A stretch of DNA of 33,606 nt from an uncultured Lachnospiraceae bacterium. Lineage in GTDB: Bacteria; Bacillota; Clostridia; Lachnospirales; Lachnospiraceae. Under the pieces are notes generated by a model. That model was not told where the DNA came from, made no database searches, and saw nothing but the letters and a program-made list of their open reading frames with translations. Position 1 is the first letter of the stretch; each line of letters opens with the position of its first letter. Location: positions 1 through 33,606 of the forward strand of contig CAJUFL010000044.1 of NCBI GenBank assembly GCA_910585605.1, read 5' to 3'. Made by a program: the position numbers and the translations under genes. Positions 1 to 9,167 of this stretch are shown here, piece after piece.

Positions 1-446
1 TTACTGGTAGAATCAACACAAGAATTTATATGCCTCCGGCGGGGCAGGGGATATTGGTTCCAAACGGAAGGTTGCTTCTTGTCAAATATTGCTTTCTTAC
101 CGGATGGTGATAAAAAGTATCTAAAATCCAATACCTAATCGTTTTCGTGATGCCAGCCGTGCCGCCCGCAGGGCAGAAATTCTTGTTCATTTTATCAAGA
201 AACAGCTTCCATACGACGGCATCAGTATACAGCAGGAAAGAGGGGCTTATGGTTATCCTAAGAGAGACCAGTCTGAAAACGTCGGTACTTAGAGGGTAGC
301 CTGCTTGCAGGATAGCCTCTTATGTACCGCTACGTTGAAGTCAGAGTGCGAACGAGTCTCTCGTGGAAACCATAAGCCCCTCTTTCCTGCGTCTGCCACC
401 ACCATCGTATGGAAGCGTCCCTAGTAGTAATATAAACAAGAATTTT
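1..446. mobile_element. Left, partial copy of the twin-hairpin repeat unit
   Basis: This is the reverse complement of about 9168-9600 with only a few differences. One example is near 430, where TAGTAGTAATATAAAC stands for TAGTAAGATAAAC. Bases 1-177 hold the edge of the second hairpin and the spacer (GC-rich CCTCCGGCGGGGCAGGGG at 34-51). Bases 178-446 hold a complete hairpin 1. The repeat continues past the left edge of the window. It has no convincing gene: a short open frame can be read from base 1 but stops at 138. It lies against the 3' end of the PAP2 gene and supplies that gene's last codons. It is probably a non-autonomous mobile or structured repeat; the class is unknown to me. Confidence 0.75.
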
Positions 447-984
447 CACCTTTTATTTTGTTTGCGGTGAATACTCCCATCAATCCGAACAGAGTGCCAA
501 GCAGCATTCCCACCAGTACATCTGACGGAAAATGCACATACAGATATAATCTGGAAAAAGCCATTGTAAAGGCAAGTACTCCTGCCAAAATCTTATATCG
601 CTTTTTTATGGGCATCATGCATACCACGGAAAAAAATTCAAAAGCCGCCATCGTATGCCCGGAGGGGAACGAATAATCACTTAACGGATTTACCAAAAGT
701 ACAATCTCTTCTACCATATCATATGGTCTGGTACGTGCCACTATGTTCTTGATCAATAAATTTCCAAACAATAAGCCAAACAAAAGTGCAAGCCCCAGGG
801 ATAACCCCCATTTCCTGTATTTCGGTGTGCCTATCATAATAACTGCTGCAAGAATAAAGAACCATCCCTTTTCCCCCAGAGATGTAAAGACCGGTAATAT
901 CTGATCCAGGAATCCACACCGCAGGTATTCCTGTATCCAGTTTAAAATACTGAAATCTGTTTCTACAATCCAATCTGTTATCAT
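421..984 (-). CDS. PAP2-family membrane phosphatase
   Basis: This is a small integral membrane phosphatase of the phosphatidic acid phosphatase type 2 family, about 187 residues. The three family motifs are present in order: KNIVARTRP near residues 79-87, PSGH near 107-110 and SRLYLYVHFPSD near 144-155. They provide the Lys/Arg phosphate-binding residues and the two catalytic histidines. Hydrophobic stretches around residues 40-55, 62-80, 115-125 and 132-175 fit a six-helix fold. Known relatives act on undecaprenyl pyrophosphate or lipid phosphates at the outer membrane face; the substrate here cannot be read. I chose the ATG at 982-984 because GGAGG lies 8 bases upstream; an in-frame ATG at 1008 has no such site. 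It lies 41 bases downstream of glgB and is probably co-transcribed. The last residues (NSCLYYY) and the stop are encoded by the arm of the adjacent repeat. Confidence 0.9.
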   Translation of the reverse strand: MITDWIVETDFSILNWIQEYLRCGFLDQILPVFTSLGEKGWFFILAAVIMIGTPKYRKWGLSLGLALLFGLLFGNLLIKNIVARTRPYDMVEEIVLLVNPLSDYSFPSGHTMAAFEFFSVVCMMPIKKRYKILAGVLAFTMAFSRLYLYVHFPSDVLVGMLLGTLFGLMGVFTANKIKGENSCLYYY

Positions 985-1025
985 AACCAGTTCCTCCATT
1001 GTAACCAATTTTCACACATACGATA

Positions 1026-2807
1026 CTATAAAATTTGAAACATTCTGCCGGAATATGGTTCCAAATCCAGCATACACTGCCCATTCCTGACCGGAATCTC
1101 TGCATTACAGCATGGTATAGAGCCTCCGTAAATATCACTCTCTGTATGTATCAGTTCTTTTAATACGCAATTCCCCGATACCCTGATAAGATAATTCTGA
1201 TATCGGGAATTACTAAAATTAAATACCACAAGAATCCGTTCCCCTCCTGCCTGCCTTATATAAGCATATACCAAATCCCATGCTTTATTCCCAATTATGC
1301 AGGAAAAACAATCTCGGTTATATTCTCCGTCATAAAGAGCTGGATGAAATAAGTATATATAATTTAAATCATGGAAAAATCGTCTGAATGTCTTATGCAT
1401 CGGATATTCCTCCAGAATATCAAAATCCTGGGGGCGGTACTCTGCCCATTCTCGGAACTGACCAATCTCATTTCCCATAAAATTCAGTTTCTTTCCCGGA
1501 TGCGTCATCATATACAAAAACAATGTACGGCATTGTCTGAATTTATCCTCATATTCTCCATACATTTTATCCAAAATCGTCTTCTTTCCATGTACTACCT
1601 CATCATGGGAAAACGCCAGCAGATAAAGCTCATTATAAAAATAGTGCATGGCAAATAAAATATCCTGATAATGCTCCCTCCGCTCCTCAGGTGGATAAGA
1701 AAAAAAACGCAAGGTATCATGCATAAAACCGAGGTCCCATTTATAATCGAATCCCAGACCCCCATAAGTAACCGGTGCCGTCACTTTCAAAAAATCAGTA
1801 GAATCCTCCGCAAATAAGACAGCATGGGGATGCCTCTTATGCAGCCCCTCATTTAAGCTCTGTACAAACTCTAATGCCTTCTCGTTTACACCGCACTCCT
1901 GCTTTCCCCTCCAGTAAATAATATTAGAAATCGCATCAAACCTAAGACCGTCAAAATGATATTCTGTAAGCCAGTAATTGGCACAAGATTTCAAAAAGCT
2001 GGCCACTTCTCCTTTTGCATGAATAAAATTATAAGATCCCCATTCACTTGTTGTCACATCGCTATAAGGCAGTTCATAAAGCGGTGTTCCGTCAAACATG
2101 GCAAGTCCGTAATCATCCACGGCAAAGTGTACCATGACAAAATCCAGTATCACCCCAATCCCCGCCATGTGGCACTGGTTAATGAAAGACTTTAAACCGT
2201 CACAGGTGCCGTATCTCGCAGTAGGCGCAAAAAAACCGGTACTCTGATACCCCCATGACTCATCCATCGGATGCTCATTTAACGGCAGTATTTCAACATG
2301 GGTATAGCCCATTTCCTTCAAATAGGGAATCAGGACTTCTCCCATCTCCTCATATCGATACCATCCATCTTTCTTCATTTTCCATGAACCAAAATGCATT
2401 TCATAAATATGCATGGGCCGGTTGTAGCCTTTATCCGTTTTTTCCATCCACTGCTCATCCGTAAAAGAAAATTGATCCATCTCTCTGATGATGGAAGCCG
2501 AGCAGGGACGCAATTCCATCCCAAACCCGTAAGGATCTGCTTTATCTGTCACACTTCCGTCATAGTGGTAAACACGGTATTTGTACATCTGCCCTGCTTT
2601 TGCCTCGGGAATGCAGATACTGAAAATCCCGCCCCTTCCTCCGCAGGAAAGCTCCGTATCATGCCAGAAATTGAACTCCCCGATTACCGTAACCTTCTTC
2701 GCTTTCGGTGCGTATACGCGAAACCATACTCCTTCCTCCGTAACATGTGCTCCGAAATATTCATGTGCATTCCATTCATTCCCATTATAAAAATCCTGTA
2801 TATCCAT
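1026..2807 (-). CDS. glgB: 1,4-alpha-glucan branching enzyme
   Basis: The gene encodes a GH13 glycogen branching enzyme, which moves alpha-1,4 chains to make alpha-1,6 branches in glycogen. Its 593 residues are slightly short for the family (about 620-750) because the protein starts directly with the CBM48-type N-terminal domain (VWFRVYAPKAKKVTVIGEFN, about residues 27-46). The GH13 barrel shows GVILDFVMVHF, the nucleophile region DGLRFDAISNIIYW, the acid/base region LFAEDST, and FSHDEVVHGKKT, which is typical of branching enzymes. A C-terminal beta domain follows. No other glycogen gene is visible in the window. A good sigma-A-type promoter lies 75 bases upstream. The PAP2 gene follows 41 bases downstream. 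Confidence 0.95.
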   Translation of the reverse strand: MDIQDFYNGNEWNAHEYFGAHVTEEGVWFRVYAPKAKKVTVIGEFNFWHDTELSCGGRGGIFSICIPEAKAGQMYKYRVYHYDGSVTDKADPYGFGMELRPCSASIIREMDQFSFTDEQWMEKTDKGYNRPMHIYEMHFGSWKMKKDGWYRYEEMGEVLIPYLKEMGYTHVEILPLNEHPMDESWGYQSTGFFAPTARYGTCDGLKSFINQCHMAGIGVILDFVMVHFAVDDYGLAMFDGTPLYELPYSDVTTSEWGSYNFIHAKGEVASFLKSCANYWLTEYHFDGLRFDAISNIIYWRGKQECGVNEKALEFVQSLNEGLHKRHPHAVLFAEDSTDFLKVTAPVTYGGLGFDYKWDLGFMHDTLRFFSYPPEERREHYQDILFAMHYFYNELYLLAFSHDEVVHGKKTILDKMYGEYEDKFRQCRTLFLYMMTHPGKKLNFMGNEIGQFREWAEYRPQDFDILEEYPMHKTFRRFFHDLNYIYLFHPALYDGEYNRDCFSCIIGNKAWDLVYAYIRQAGGERILVVFNFSNSRYQNYLIRVSGNCVLKELIHTESDIYGGSIPCCNAEIPVRNGQCMLDLEPYSGRMFQIL

Positions 2808-2881
2808 AACAGCCCTTCTTTATCATCTTTTTTTTCCAAATTATCTGTATAAAATAATTTTCTTCTATAAAATCTGTAAGT

Positions 2882-2910
2882 ATTATACGGAAATGTTTCA
2901 TAACCGTCAA
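2882..2910 (-). promoter_or_regulatory. Promoter of glgB
   Basis: On the minus strand TTGACG, a 17-base spacer and TATAAT form a near-consensus sigma-A promoter about 75 bases before the glgB start. The plus-strand gene at 2954 begins only 44 bases from the -35 element, so the two transcription units diverge here. Confidence 0.7.
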
Positions 2911-2953
2911 CTTTTTGCATATACTAGATAGAAAAGATTAGGGGCTGTTTCCG

Positions 2954-3565
2954 ATGGAACAAAACAACCGTCATCCTTTAGAAGCAATTACAAACAGTAA
3001 CAGTCTGTCTATGTTAGAGTCCCTGATTCCTTTTGTGGAATATCCATTAAAACTTCCACTGGCACTTCTCATTAAATTTAATGAAATCCGCCTGATTATA
3101 AATGCATTCCGTTCCCTTGACAATTTAACCCGATTAGGTTTACATAGTATTTCAAGAGATCCTATGGATATGCTGTTTTCCCTGACCGGCATCCCCCCGG
3201 AAATGTTAAAAATGCTATTTACCATGATGGAAAATTCTAATGATTCCCTGTCACCTGATATTTTATCCGGGCTGACCGGAAATGCTTCACCGGACATGTC
3301 CAATATTGCCAGCCTGTTCCAGTCATTTTCTTCCAATACAGAAAAAAACAATATAAACTCTGCCATTCATACCGATAGCCATGCAAATACAAACATGCCT
3401 GATGCATATGGAAACGAGGACTTCGAACAGAATATTCAGAACATACTGGCAGAATATGATCTGACACAGGCAGAAGAACTTAGCAAAGAACATCCGCCTG
3501 ATATGTTTCCACCCCCCGCTCCACTAGAGGATTTAGCACAAAATATCTCTGAATCCATATATTAG
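2954..3565 (+). CDS. Hypothetical protein, 203 residues
   Basis: I do not recognise this protein. It has no signal peptide. The first 80 residues are mixed hydrophobic and probably helical (SMLESLIPFVEYPLKLPLAL). The middle holds methionine-rich helices (MLKMLFTMMENSND), and the C-terminal half is polar and acidic with proline-rich stretches (HPPDMFPPPAPLEDL). It looks like a soluble or peripheral protein with a disordered tail. A modest AGGGG site precedes the ATG. It diverges from glgB and is followed after 65 bases by another small gene on the same strand, so the two may form one transcript ending at the hairpin at 3924. The open frame is long and well placed, but no function is claimed. 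Confidence 0.7.
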   Translation: MEQNNRHPLEAITNSNSLSMLESLIPFVEYPLKLPLALLIKFNEIRLIINAFRSLDNLTRLGLHSISRDPMDMLFSLTGIPPEMLKMLFTMMENSNDSLSPDILSGLTGNASPDMSNIASLFQSFSSNTEKNNINSAIHTDSHANTNMPDAYGNEDFEQNIQNILAEYDLTQAEELSKEHPPDMFPPPAPLEDLAQNISESIY

Positions 3566-3630
3566 TATAGTAAAGACAAAATATTTATAAATTGTAGTAA
3601 AATCGGTTACAAACAAGGAGGCTGATTAGC

Positions 3631-3900
3631 ATGAATGAACAAGACCTTTTTTCCACACCGGAATTTAACCGGCTTCATCCGGTAAAACAACAGATCATCA
3701 GGGAAGTAGTGAAAAATAACCAGCATACCTCCCCAGAAGCCATGCTGCCAAAAATATTGTCTATCAATAAAGAGCTGACCAAACGAAATCTCAATTTTAC
3801 CAAAGAAGAATCAAATCTCTTAATAAATATCATGAAAGAAAATATGACCCCTGCCGAACGGCAGAAAGTAGATATGCTGATGGGATTCTTTTACCACTAA
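3631..3900 (+). CDS. Hypothetical small helical protein, 89 residues
   Basis: This is a small soluble protein, predicted almost all helical, with no cysteines or membrane segment. It has a clear ribosome site, AAGGAGG, 9 bases before the ATG. The sequence contains an NRLHPVKQQIIREVV segment and a C-terminal MTPAERQKVDMLMGFF segment. It follows the 203-residue gene on the same strand and is closed by a good terminator just downstream. I do not recognise the family. The pairing suggests a shared role with its upstream neighbour, but this is inference. Confidence 0.7.
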   Translation: MNEQDLFSTPEFNRLHPVKQQIIREVVKNNQHTSPEAMLPKILSINKELTKRNLNFTKEESNLLINIMKENMTPAERQKVDMLMGFFYH

Positions 3901-3923
3901 AATTATGTTAAAACCCAAAAGCA

Positions 3924-3969
3924 GCTGTCCGGGGTAAATTAAAATCTACACCGGACAGCCTCTTTTTTT
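3924..3969 (+). terminator. Rho-independent terminator, possibly bidirectional
   Basis: GCTGTCCGG at 3924-3932 pairs with CCGGACAGC at 3951-3959 and is followed by a T-rich tract. It ends the two plus-strand small genes. On the minus strand the same hairpin is followed by TGCTTTTGGGTTTT, so it may also end the 76-residue gene, whose stop is at 3971. Confidence 0.8.
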
Positions 3970-3970
3970 C

Positions 3971-4201
3971 TTATGGCGTAATTGGAAAACGATGGTTCCC
4001 TGCGTGATCTACATAACGCTCTAACTCTTCTTTGCAGGAAAACTGCTCCATTCTGGACATAATATCCGTTTTGTTTATCTCATCTTCTCCCTGTAGCAGC
4101 CGGTCTACATACGCCTCTTCATCTCCGTGAAACATCAGGTCAAAATCCATGATTGCCGGAACCAATGCAGGATTATAATTATCACCCGTTACAAGTCCCA
4201 T
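3971..4201 (-). CDS. Small hypothetical protein, 76 residues
   Basis: This is a short acidic protein with no signal peptide and one cysteine (QFSCKEELE). It starts MGLVTGDNYNPALVPAIMD. A strong AAGGAGG lies 8 bases before the ATG, and a terminator follows directly after the stop, which together support a real gene. It lies 196 bases downstream of prfC on the same strand. A hairpin sits just upstream of its ribosome site. I do not recognise the family. Confidence 0.65.
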   Translation of the reverse strand: MGLVTGDNYNPALVPAIMDFDLMFHGDEEAYVDRLLQGEDEINKTDIMSRMEQFSCKEELERYVDHAGNHRFPITP

Positions 4202-4222
4202 AGAATTTCCTCCTTATAAAGT

Positions 4223-4256
4223 AATAAAGACACAGCCATCTGACTGTATCTTTATT
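4223..4256 (-). other. Hairpin between prfC and the 76-residue gene
   Basis: AATAAAGACACAG and CTGTATCTTTATT form a 13-base stem with one mismatch and an 8-base loop. It lies 9 bases upstream of the ribosome site of the 76-residue gene and 142 bases after prfC. It could weakly terminate prfC transcription or fold in the leader of the small gene. The T-tract is poor. Confidence 0.4.
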
Positions 4257-4397
4257 ATTGGTTTTTCACTAAGGTATTAAACTTTCAATCATTGGTAAAG
4301 CTTCACAAAAATTTCCTTTTTTAACAGGATGCATATCTTTTTCTCAATTTACAGTATCTCCTGTTTTACCGCTGTATACTCACTTATCCATGGATAT

Positions 4398-5990
4398 CTA
4401 ATTTTTTCTAAATTCAAGCAGTTCCAGTCCTTCATTATGTTCTAGTACTGTATTGATAGTCCATTGATTTGTAAATAACAGCAAAGGATTTCCTTTCATA
4501 TCTTTTACCTTTTTCACTTCATTTACACGCTTTAGGGCATTTACATCCGTAGATGGGTCTTTAATCCACCTGATAAAATTATATGGAAGAGTTTCTAATT
4601 TAATCTCACATCCATATTCATTTTCTAACCGGTATTTTAATACCTCAAACTGCAAAACACCAACTACACCTACGATAATCTCTGACATTCCGGCCGTATA
4701 CTCCTGAAAAATCTGTATCGCACCTTCCTGTGCAATCTGTGTCACTCCCTGCACAAACTGTTTCCGCTTCATGGTATTCATCTGCAAGACCCTGCAAAAA
4801 TGTTCCGGTGCAAAGGTCGGAATTCCCTCGTATTCAAATTTCTTACCCGGTGCACATAAGGTATCACCAATTGAAAAGATACCTGGGTCAAATACACCTA
4901 TCACATCTCCAGCATAAGCTTCTTCTACTACCTTTCGGTCCTGTGCCATTAGCTGCTGCGGCTGGGACAATTTCATTTTCCGCTTGCTCTGCACATGATA
5001 CACATCCTTTGTGGCATCAAACTTACCGGAACATATCCTCATAAATGCAATCCTGTCCCTGTGTGCTTTATTCATATTTGCCTGAATTTTAAAAACAAAC
5101 GCAGAAAATGTCTCTTCCATCGGATCGATCAATCCTTCATTCGACATTCTCGGAAGTGGTGAAGTTGTCATTTTGAGAAAATGATTTAAAAAAGTCTCGA
5201 TTCCAAAAGTATTTAATGCGGAACCAAAAAATACCGGAGACAATTCCCCTTTATTCACTTTTTCCAAATCTAAAGGCTCACTGGCTCCATCTAACAGCTC
5301 CACCTCTTCCATCAGCTGGTTATATAATATGTCACCAATATCCTGTTTAAGGACTTCCTCATCAATAGAATACTCTGTTTCCTCTGCCTTTTTTGCACCA
5401 CCGGTAGAGACTGCCTGAAATTTGGAAACCACTTTTGTTTCCCTGTCATATACACCCTTAAATTCCTTACCAGAACCGATAGGCCAGTTTACCGGACATG
5501 TCTGTATCCCCAGAACAGATTCAATATCATCCAATAATTCAAAAGTATCCTTTGCGTCTCTGTCCATCTTATTAATAAATGTAAAAATAGGAATATGGCG
5601 CATCACACAAACCTTAAATAATTTAATCGTCTGTGCCTCCACACCCTTTGAAGCATCAATTACCATAACCGCAGAGTCTGCTGCCATCAAAGTTCTGTAT
5701 GTATCCTCCGAAAAGTCCTGATGTCCGGGGGTATCCAGAATATTAATGCAATATCCGTCATACTGAAACTGCAACACAGATGAAGTTACGGAAATTCCTC
5801 TCTCCTTCTCTATATCCATCCAGTCTGAAACTGCATACTTTGAATTCGCCTTTCCCTTAACGGAACCCGCTGTATTGATCGCTCCCCCAAACAATAAAAA
5901 TTTCTCTGTCAGGGTCGTCTTTCCTGCATCCGGATGGGAAATAATCGCAAACGTTCTTCTTTTTTCAATCTCCTTTTTTAGATCTGCCAT
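4398..5990 (-). CDS. prfC: Peptide chain release factor 3
   Basis: RF3 is the translational GTPase that removes RF1/RF2 from the ribosome after peptide release and contributes to quality control. All G motifs are visible: the P-loop ISHPDAGKTTLTEKF (residues 17-31), the G3 box DTPGHQDFSEDTYR (about 85-98) and NKMDRD (about 139-144). Domain 2 and the RF3-specific C-terminal domain follow, with a C-terminal QWTINTVLEHNEGLELLEFR stretch. Its 530 residues are full length. The ATG is preceded by GGGAG. It is the last gene of a probable run leuS - secreted protein - prfC, starting only 21 bases after the secreted protein gene. Confidence 0.97.
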   Translation of the reverse strand: MADLKKEIEKRRTFAIISHPDAGKTTLTEKFLLFGGAINTAGSVKGKANSKYAVSDWMDIEKERGISVTSSVLQFQYDGYCINILDTPGHQDFSEDTYRTLMAADSAVMVIDASKGVEAQTIKLFKVCVMRHIPIFTFINKMDRDAKDTFELLDDIESVLGIQTCPVNWPIGSGKEFKGVYDRETKVVSKFQAVSTGGAKKAEETEYSIDEEVLKQDIGDILYNQLMEEVELLDGASEPLDLEKVNKGELSPVFFGSALNTFGIETFLNHFLKMTTSPLPRMSNEGLIDPMEETFSAFVFKIQANMNKAHRDRIAFMRICSGKFDATKDVYHVQSKRKMKLSQPQQLMAQDRKVVEEAYAGDVIGVFDPGIFSIGDTLCAPGKKFEYEGIPTFAPEHFCRVLQMNTMKRKQFVQGVTQIAQEGAIQIFQEYTAGMSEIIVGVVGVLQFEVLKYRLENEYGCEIKLETLPYNFIRWIKDPSTDVNALKRVNEVKKVKDMKGNPLLLFTNQWTINTVLEHNEGLELLEFRKN

Positions 5991-6011
5991 TTTCTACTCC
6001 CTGGTCACTGT

Positions 6012-6545
6012 TTAATATACTAATCTCACTATCAGCTTTGTGACCTTACCATTTTTCACCTGAATTTCATTATTCCTGCCAAATATATTCTTTTTGATCG
6101 TCCCTTTCCGGACTCTGTATATCCATTTTTCCGTATTGATATCTTTTTTCACAAAATGCTTCCTGTTATCCGCTGTCTTATATTTTTTATTATTGGATCT
6201 TATATTTTTATTCTTTCCATCCTCTTTATATTTCTTCAAGGAACTGGATACTTTTTGGGAATCTCCCATATAATACTTTGTTTTAGAAGTCAGTTTTGCA
6301 GCTTTTACACCACTGACACGTTCCCACTCACGACTCCTTGAAGAAAACTTATATACTGAATACTTAACTGTATTACCCCGGATAGAAAAAATCGCATAAT
6401 CCACATTATCTGTTGTACAGCCAGAAAGCCCTATTTCCTTTAGGGAATAATATTTTTTTGCCTCCGCTGTATTACTGCTGCCAAGAAGAAAAATAAGACC
6501 AAAAAATGCTATCATTATCCAAAATAGGTGTTTATTAAATCTCAT
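6012..6545 (-). CDS. Secreted basic hypothetical protein
   Basis: About 177 residues. The N-terminus has a Sec signal: basic MRFNKHLFW, a hydrophobic core (IMIAFFGLIFLLG) and a cleavage region near AEAKK. The mature part is rich in lysine, arginine and tyrosine, is predicted as beta strands, and lacks cysteines beyond one (SGCTTDN). It resembles generic clostridial secreted proteins, but I cannot name a family. I start it at the ATG at 6543-6545, which has AGAGGAGG just upstream. The longer frame to 6581 would put this ribosome site inside the coding region. It sits between leuS (76 bases upstream) and prfC (21 bases downstream) on the same strand, an odd partner for translation genes. Confidence 0.75.
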   Translation of the reverse strand: MRFNKHLFWIMIAFFGLIFLLGSSNTAEAKKYYSLKEIGLSGCTTDNVDYAIFSIRGNTVKYSVYKFSSRSREWERVSGVKAAKLTSKTKYYMGDSQKVSSSLKKYKEDGKNKNIRSNNKKYKTADNRKHFVKKDINTEKWIYRVRKGTIKKNIFGRNNEIQVKNGKVTKLIVRLVY

Positions 6546-6621
6546 AATACCTCCTCTGTCATTATACAACAAGTTTAACAATCTTCATAATTGACAAGAA
6601 ATCATTTTAAAATTCTGTCTG

Positions 6622-9051
6622 TTATTTTGCAACAATATTAACAATCCTGCCTGGTACATAAATCTCCTTGAGCACATTAAGACCTTCCAATTTATCTGCA
6701 ATTGCTTCCTTCCCTTTTGCAAGAACCGCATCCTTTGCTTCCTCTGCTGCAATCTCAATTGTAGCCTTTGTCTTGCCGTTAATCTGGACAGGAATTGTAA
6801 TCTCATTATCCTTCATAGCCTCTTCTTCATAGGTCGGCCATCCGGCAGCAAATACCGTTGTCTTTTCTCCCAGTGCCTCCCATAATTCTTCTCCGATATG
6901 AGGCGCAAACGGTGCAATCAAGCGTACCACTGTCTTAAGTGTCTCTGTATCCACACCGTCTTTCTTTGTCAGTTCCACAAATTTATTATTATACTCCATA
7001 AATCCTGAAATAACAGTATTCAGAGAAAAGCTTTCCAGACGGGTTGTAATATCATATACCATCTTATTGCGTAATTTAATCAGCTCAGGAGTCTCTTTCC
7101 CCGGATTTTCAATATTTTTGACTGCCATGTTATAAAAACGGGCAAGGAAACGGTAAACACCGTCAATCCCTCTATCATCCCAGATAGAATCAAGTTCTGG
7201 TGGTCCGATAAATAATTCATACATTCTAAGTGCATCACAGCCATAATCATTTACCATATCATCCGGTGAAACGATATTCCCCAGAGATTTACTCATCTTG
7301 GTTGCCGCTCCGGTCTCACGGTCACGACCACAGACCATGCCCTGGTTAAACAGCTTCTTAAACGGTTCATCAAAATCTACCACTCCGATGTCATGAAGGA
7401 ATTTTGTATAAAAACGGGCATACAATAAATGCAGAACTGCATGCTCTACTCCGCCGATATACATATCGACCGGTAAATATTTATCCGCTTTTTTCTTATT
7501 AACCAGCTCCTTGTCATTCTTACTATCCACATAACGCAGGAAATACCATGAAGAGCCTGCCCACTGCGGCATTGTATTGGTTTCTCTCTTTGCTGGTTTC
7601 CCACAACAGGGACAAGTAGTATTTACCCATGAATCAATCGCTGCAAGCGGTGATTCCCCTGTTCCTGTCGGCTCATATTTCTCCACATCCGGAAGTACTA
7701 CAGGAAGTTCCTCCTCCGGAACCGGTACTGCACCGCAATCCGGACAATGAATGATCGGAATCGGCTCACCCCAGTAACGCTGACGGGAAAATACCCAATC
7801 ACGCAGCTTATAATTCGTTGTTTTTTTGCCGTACCCCTTTTTCTCTATCATTTCAGGAGCTTCTTTCTTCAGGACAGCCGACTCCATACCATTCCAATCA
7901 CCAGAATTGATCATGGTGCCGTTTGCATCTGTATAAGCCTCTTCCATATTTTCTATCTCTTTTCCATCCTTGGCGATAACCTGAATGATCGGCAGATCAA
8001 ACTTCTTCGCAAAAGCAAAGTCACGGTCATCATGAGCAGGTACACACATGATTGCTCCTGTACCATAATCTGCCAATACATAATCTGACAGCCAGATTGG
8101 GGTTTTCTTTCCATTCAACGGATTAATTGCATAAGACCCGGTAAATACACCTGTTTTATCCTTGTCCTGCATACGGTCAACATTTGATTTCATGGATGCA
8201 TCATAAATATATTTCTCCACTGCATCCCTTGTTTCGTCTGTTGCAAGTTCAGAAGCCAGTGCATGCTCTGGTGCCAGTACCATGAAGGTTGCTCCCCATA
8301 ACGTATCAGGACGTGTAGTATAAACAGTTATGCTCTCTTCCCTACCGTCTACCTTGAAATCCACTTCTGCACCATAAGACTTTCCAATCCAGTCTGTCTG
8401 CATTTTCTTAACCTTTTCCGGCCAGTCCAATGTATCCAGATCAGCAAGCAGACGGTCTGCATAAGCCGTAATCTTCAACATCCACTGTCTGAGATTTTTC
8501 TTGGTCACCTCAGAATGGCAGCGCTCACATTTACCATCTACAACCTCTTCATTCGCAAGACCCGTCTTACATGATGGACACCAGTTGATCGGCATCTCCT
8601 TCTCATATGCAAGCCCTTCCTTAAACATCTTTACAAAAATCCACTGTGTCCATTTGTAATAATCCGGATCTGTGGTATTTACTTCTCTGTCCCAGTCATA
8701 AATTGCTGCTATCTCATTAATCTGTTTTTTGATATTGGCAACATTTTTTGCAGTGGAAATCGCAGGGTGTACCCCATTCTTAATCGCATAATTTTCGGCA
8801 GGAAGTCCAAAAGCATCCCATCCCATCGGATGAATCAGATAATATCCCTGCATCATCTTATAACGGCTCCAGACATCGGAAATAACATATCCTCTCCAAT
8901 GTCCCACATGAATCCCGTTACCGGATGGATAAGGAAACATATCCAGACAATAATACTTCGGTTTCTTTCCATCCTCTACATTAATTGGGTTCTCCTCCCA
9001 TTTTTTGCGCCATTTTCCCTCAATCAGCTTGTGATTATATGCGGTTGCCAT
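6622..9051 (-). CDS. leuS: Leucyl-tRNA synthetase
   Basis: This class Ia synthetase charges tRNA-Leu. It has the bacterial architecture: HIGH-type motif HVGH (residues 48-51, in FPYPSGNGIHVGHWRGY), a zinc-like cysteine cluster CPSCKTGL...CERCH, the CP1 editing domain with TTRPDTLWGATF (near 245), a second cysteine set (CPDCG / CPCCG), and KMSKS in GAATKMSKSLGN (near 580). An anticodon-binding and C-terminal domain follow. Its 809 residues are full length. The ATG has AAGGAGG 8 bases upstream. The leader from promoter to start is only about 75 bases, too short for a T-box, so tRNA-sensing attenuation seems absent. Confidence 0.98.
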   Translation of the reverse strand: MATAYNHKLIEGKWRKKWEENPINVEDGKKPKYYCLDMFPYPSGNGIHVGHWRGYVISDVWSRYKMMQGYYLIHPMGWDAFGLPAENYAIKNGVHPAISTAKNVANIKKQINEIAAIYDWDREVNTTDPDYYKWTQWIFVKMFKEGLAYEKEMPINWCPSCKTGLANEEVVDGKCERCHSEVTKKNLRQWMLKITAYADRLLADLDTLDWPEKVKKMQTDWIGKSYGAEVDFKVDGREESITVYTTRPDTLWGATFMVLAPEHALASELATDETRDAVEKYIYDASMKSNVDRMQDKDKTGVFTGSYAINPLNGKKTPIWLSDYVLADYGTGAIMCVPAHDDRDFAFAKKFDLPIIQVIAKDGKEIENMEEAYTDANGTMINSGDWNGMESAVLKKEAPEMIEKKGYGKKTTNYKLRDWVFSRQRYWGEPIPIIHCPDCGAVPVPEEELPVVLPDVEKYEPTGTGESPLAAIDSWVNTTCPCCGKPAKRETNTMPQWAGSSWYFLRYVDSKNDKELVNKKKADKYLPVDMYIGGVEHAVLHLLYARFYTKFLHDIGVVDFDEPFKKLFNQGMVCGRDRETGAATKMSKSLGNIVSPDDMVNDYGCDALRMYELFIGPPELDSIWDDRGIDGVYRFLARFYNMAVKNIENPGKETPELIKLRNKMVYDITTRLESFSLNTVISGFMEYNNKFVELTKKDGVDTETLKTVVRLIAPFAPHIGEELWEALGEKTTVFAAGWPTYEEEAMKDNEITIPVQINGKTKATIEIAAEEAKDAVLAKGKEAIADKLEGLNVLKEIYVPGRIVNIVAK

Positions 9052-9129
9052 GTAAAATCCTCCTTGTACCCTTAGATTATATTCTATATACTAAGTATAA
9101 TCAATATTTACAAATTCCTTAACTTAAAC

Positions 9130-9157
9130 ATTGTACCATACAACACCATTTTGTCAA
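9130..9157 (-). promoter_or_regulatory. Promoter of leuS
   Basis: On the minus strand TTGACA, a 16-base spacer and TACAAT lie about 80 bases before leuS. The -35 box is only about 10 bases from the end of the twin-hairpin repeat at 9168, so the repeat sits immediately upstream of the core promoter. Confidence 0.7.
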
Positions 9158-9167
9158 GAATCCTGTA

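Noticed and set aside
6546..6581. Longer N-terminus for the secreted protein
   Set aside because: It would translate through a strong AGGAGG and would hide the signal peptide.
9052..9167. T-box leader for leuS
   Set aside because: A consensus promoter lies about 80 bases from the start, leaving no room for a T-box, and no T-box sequence is visible.
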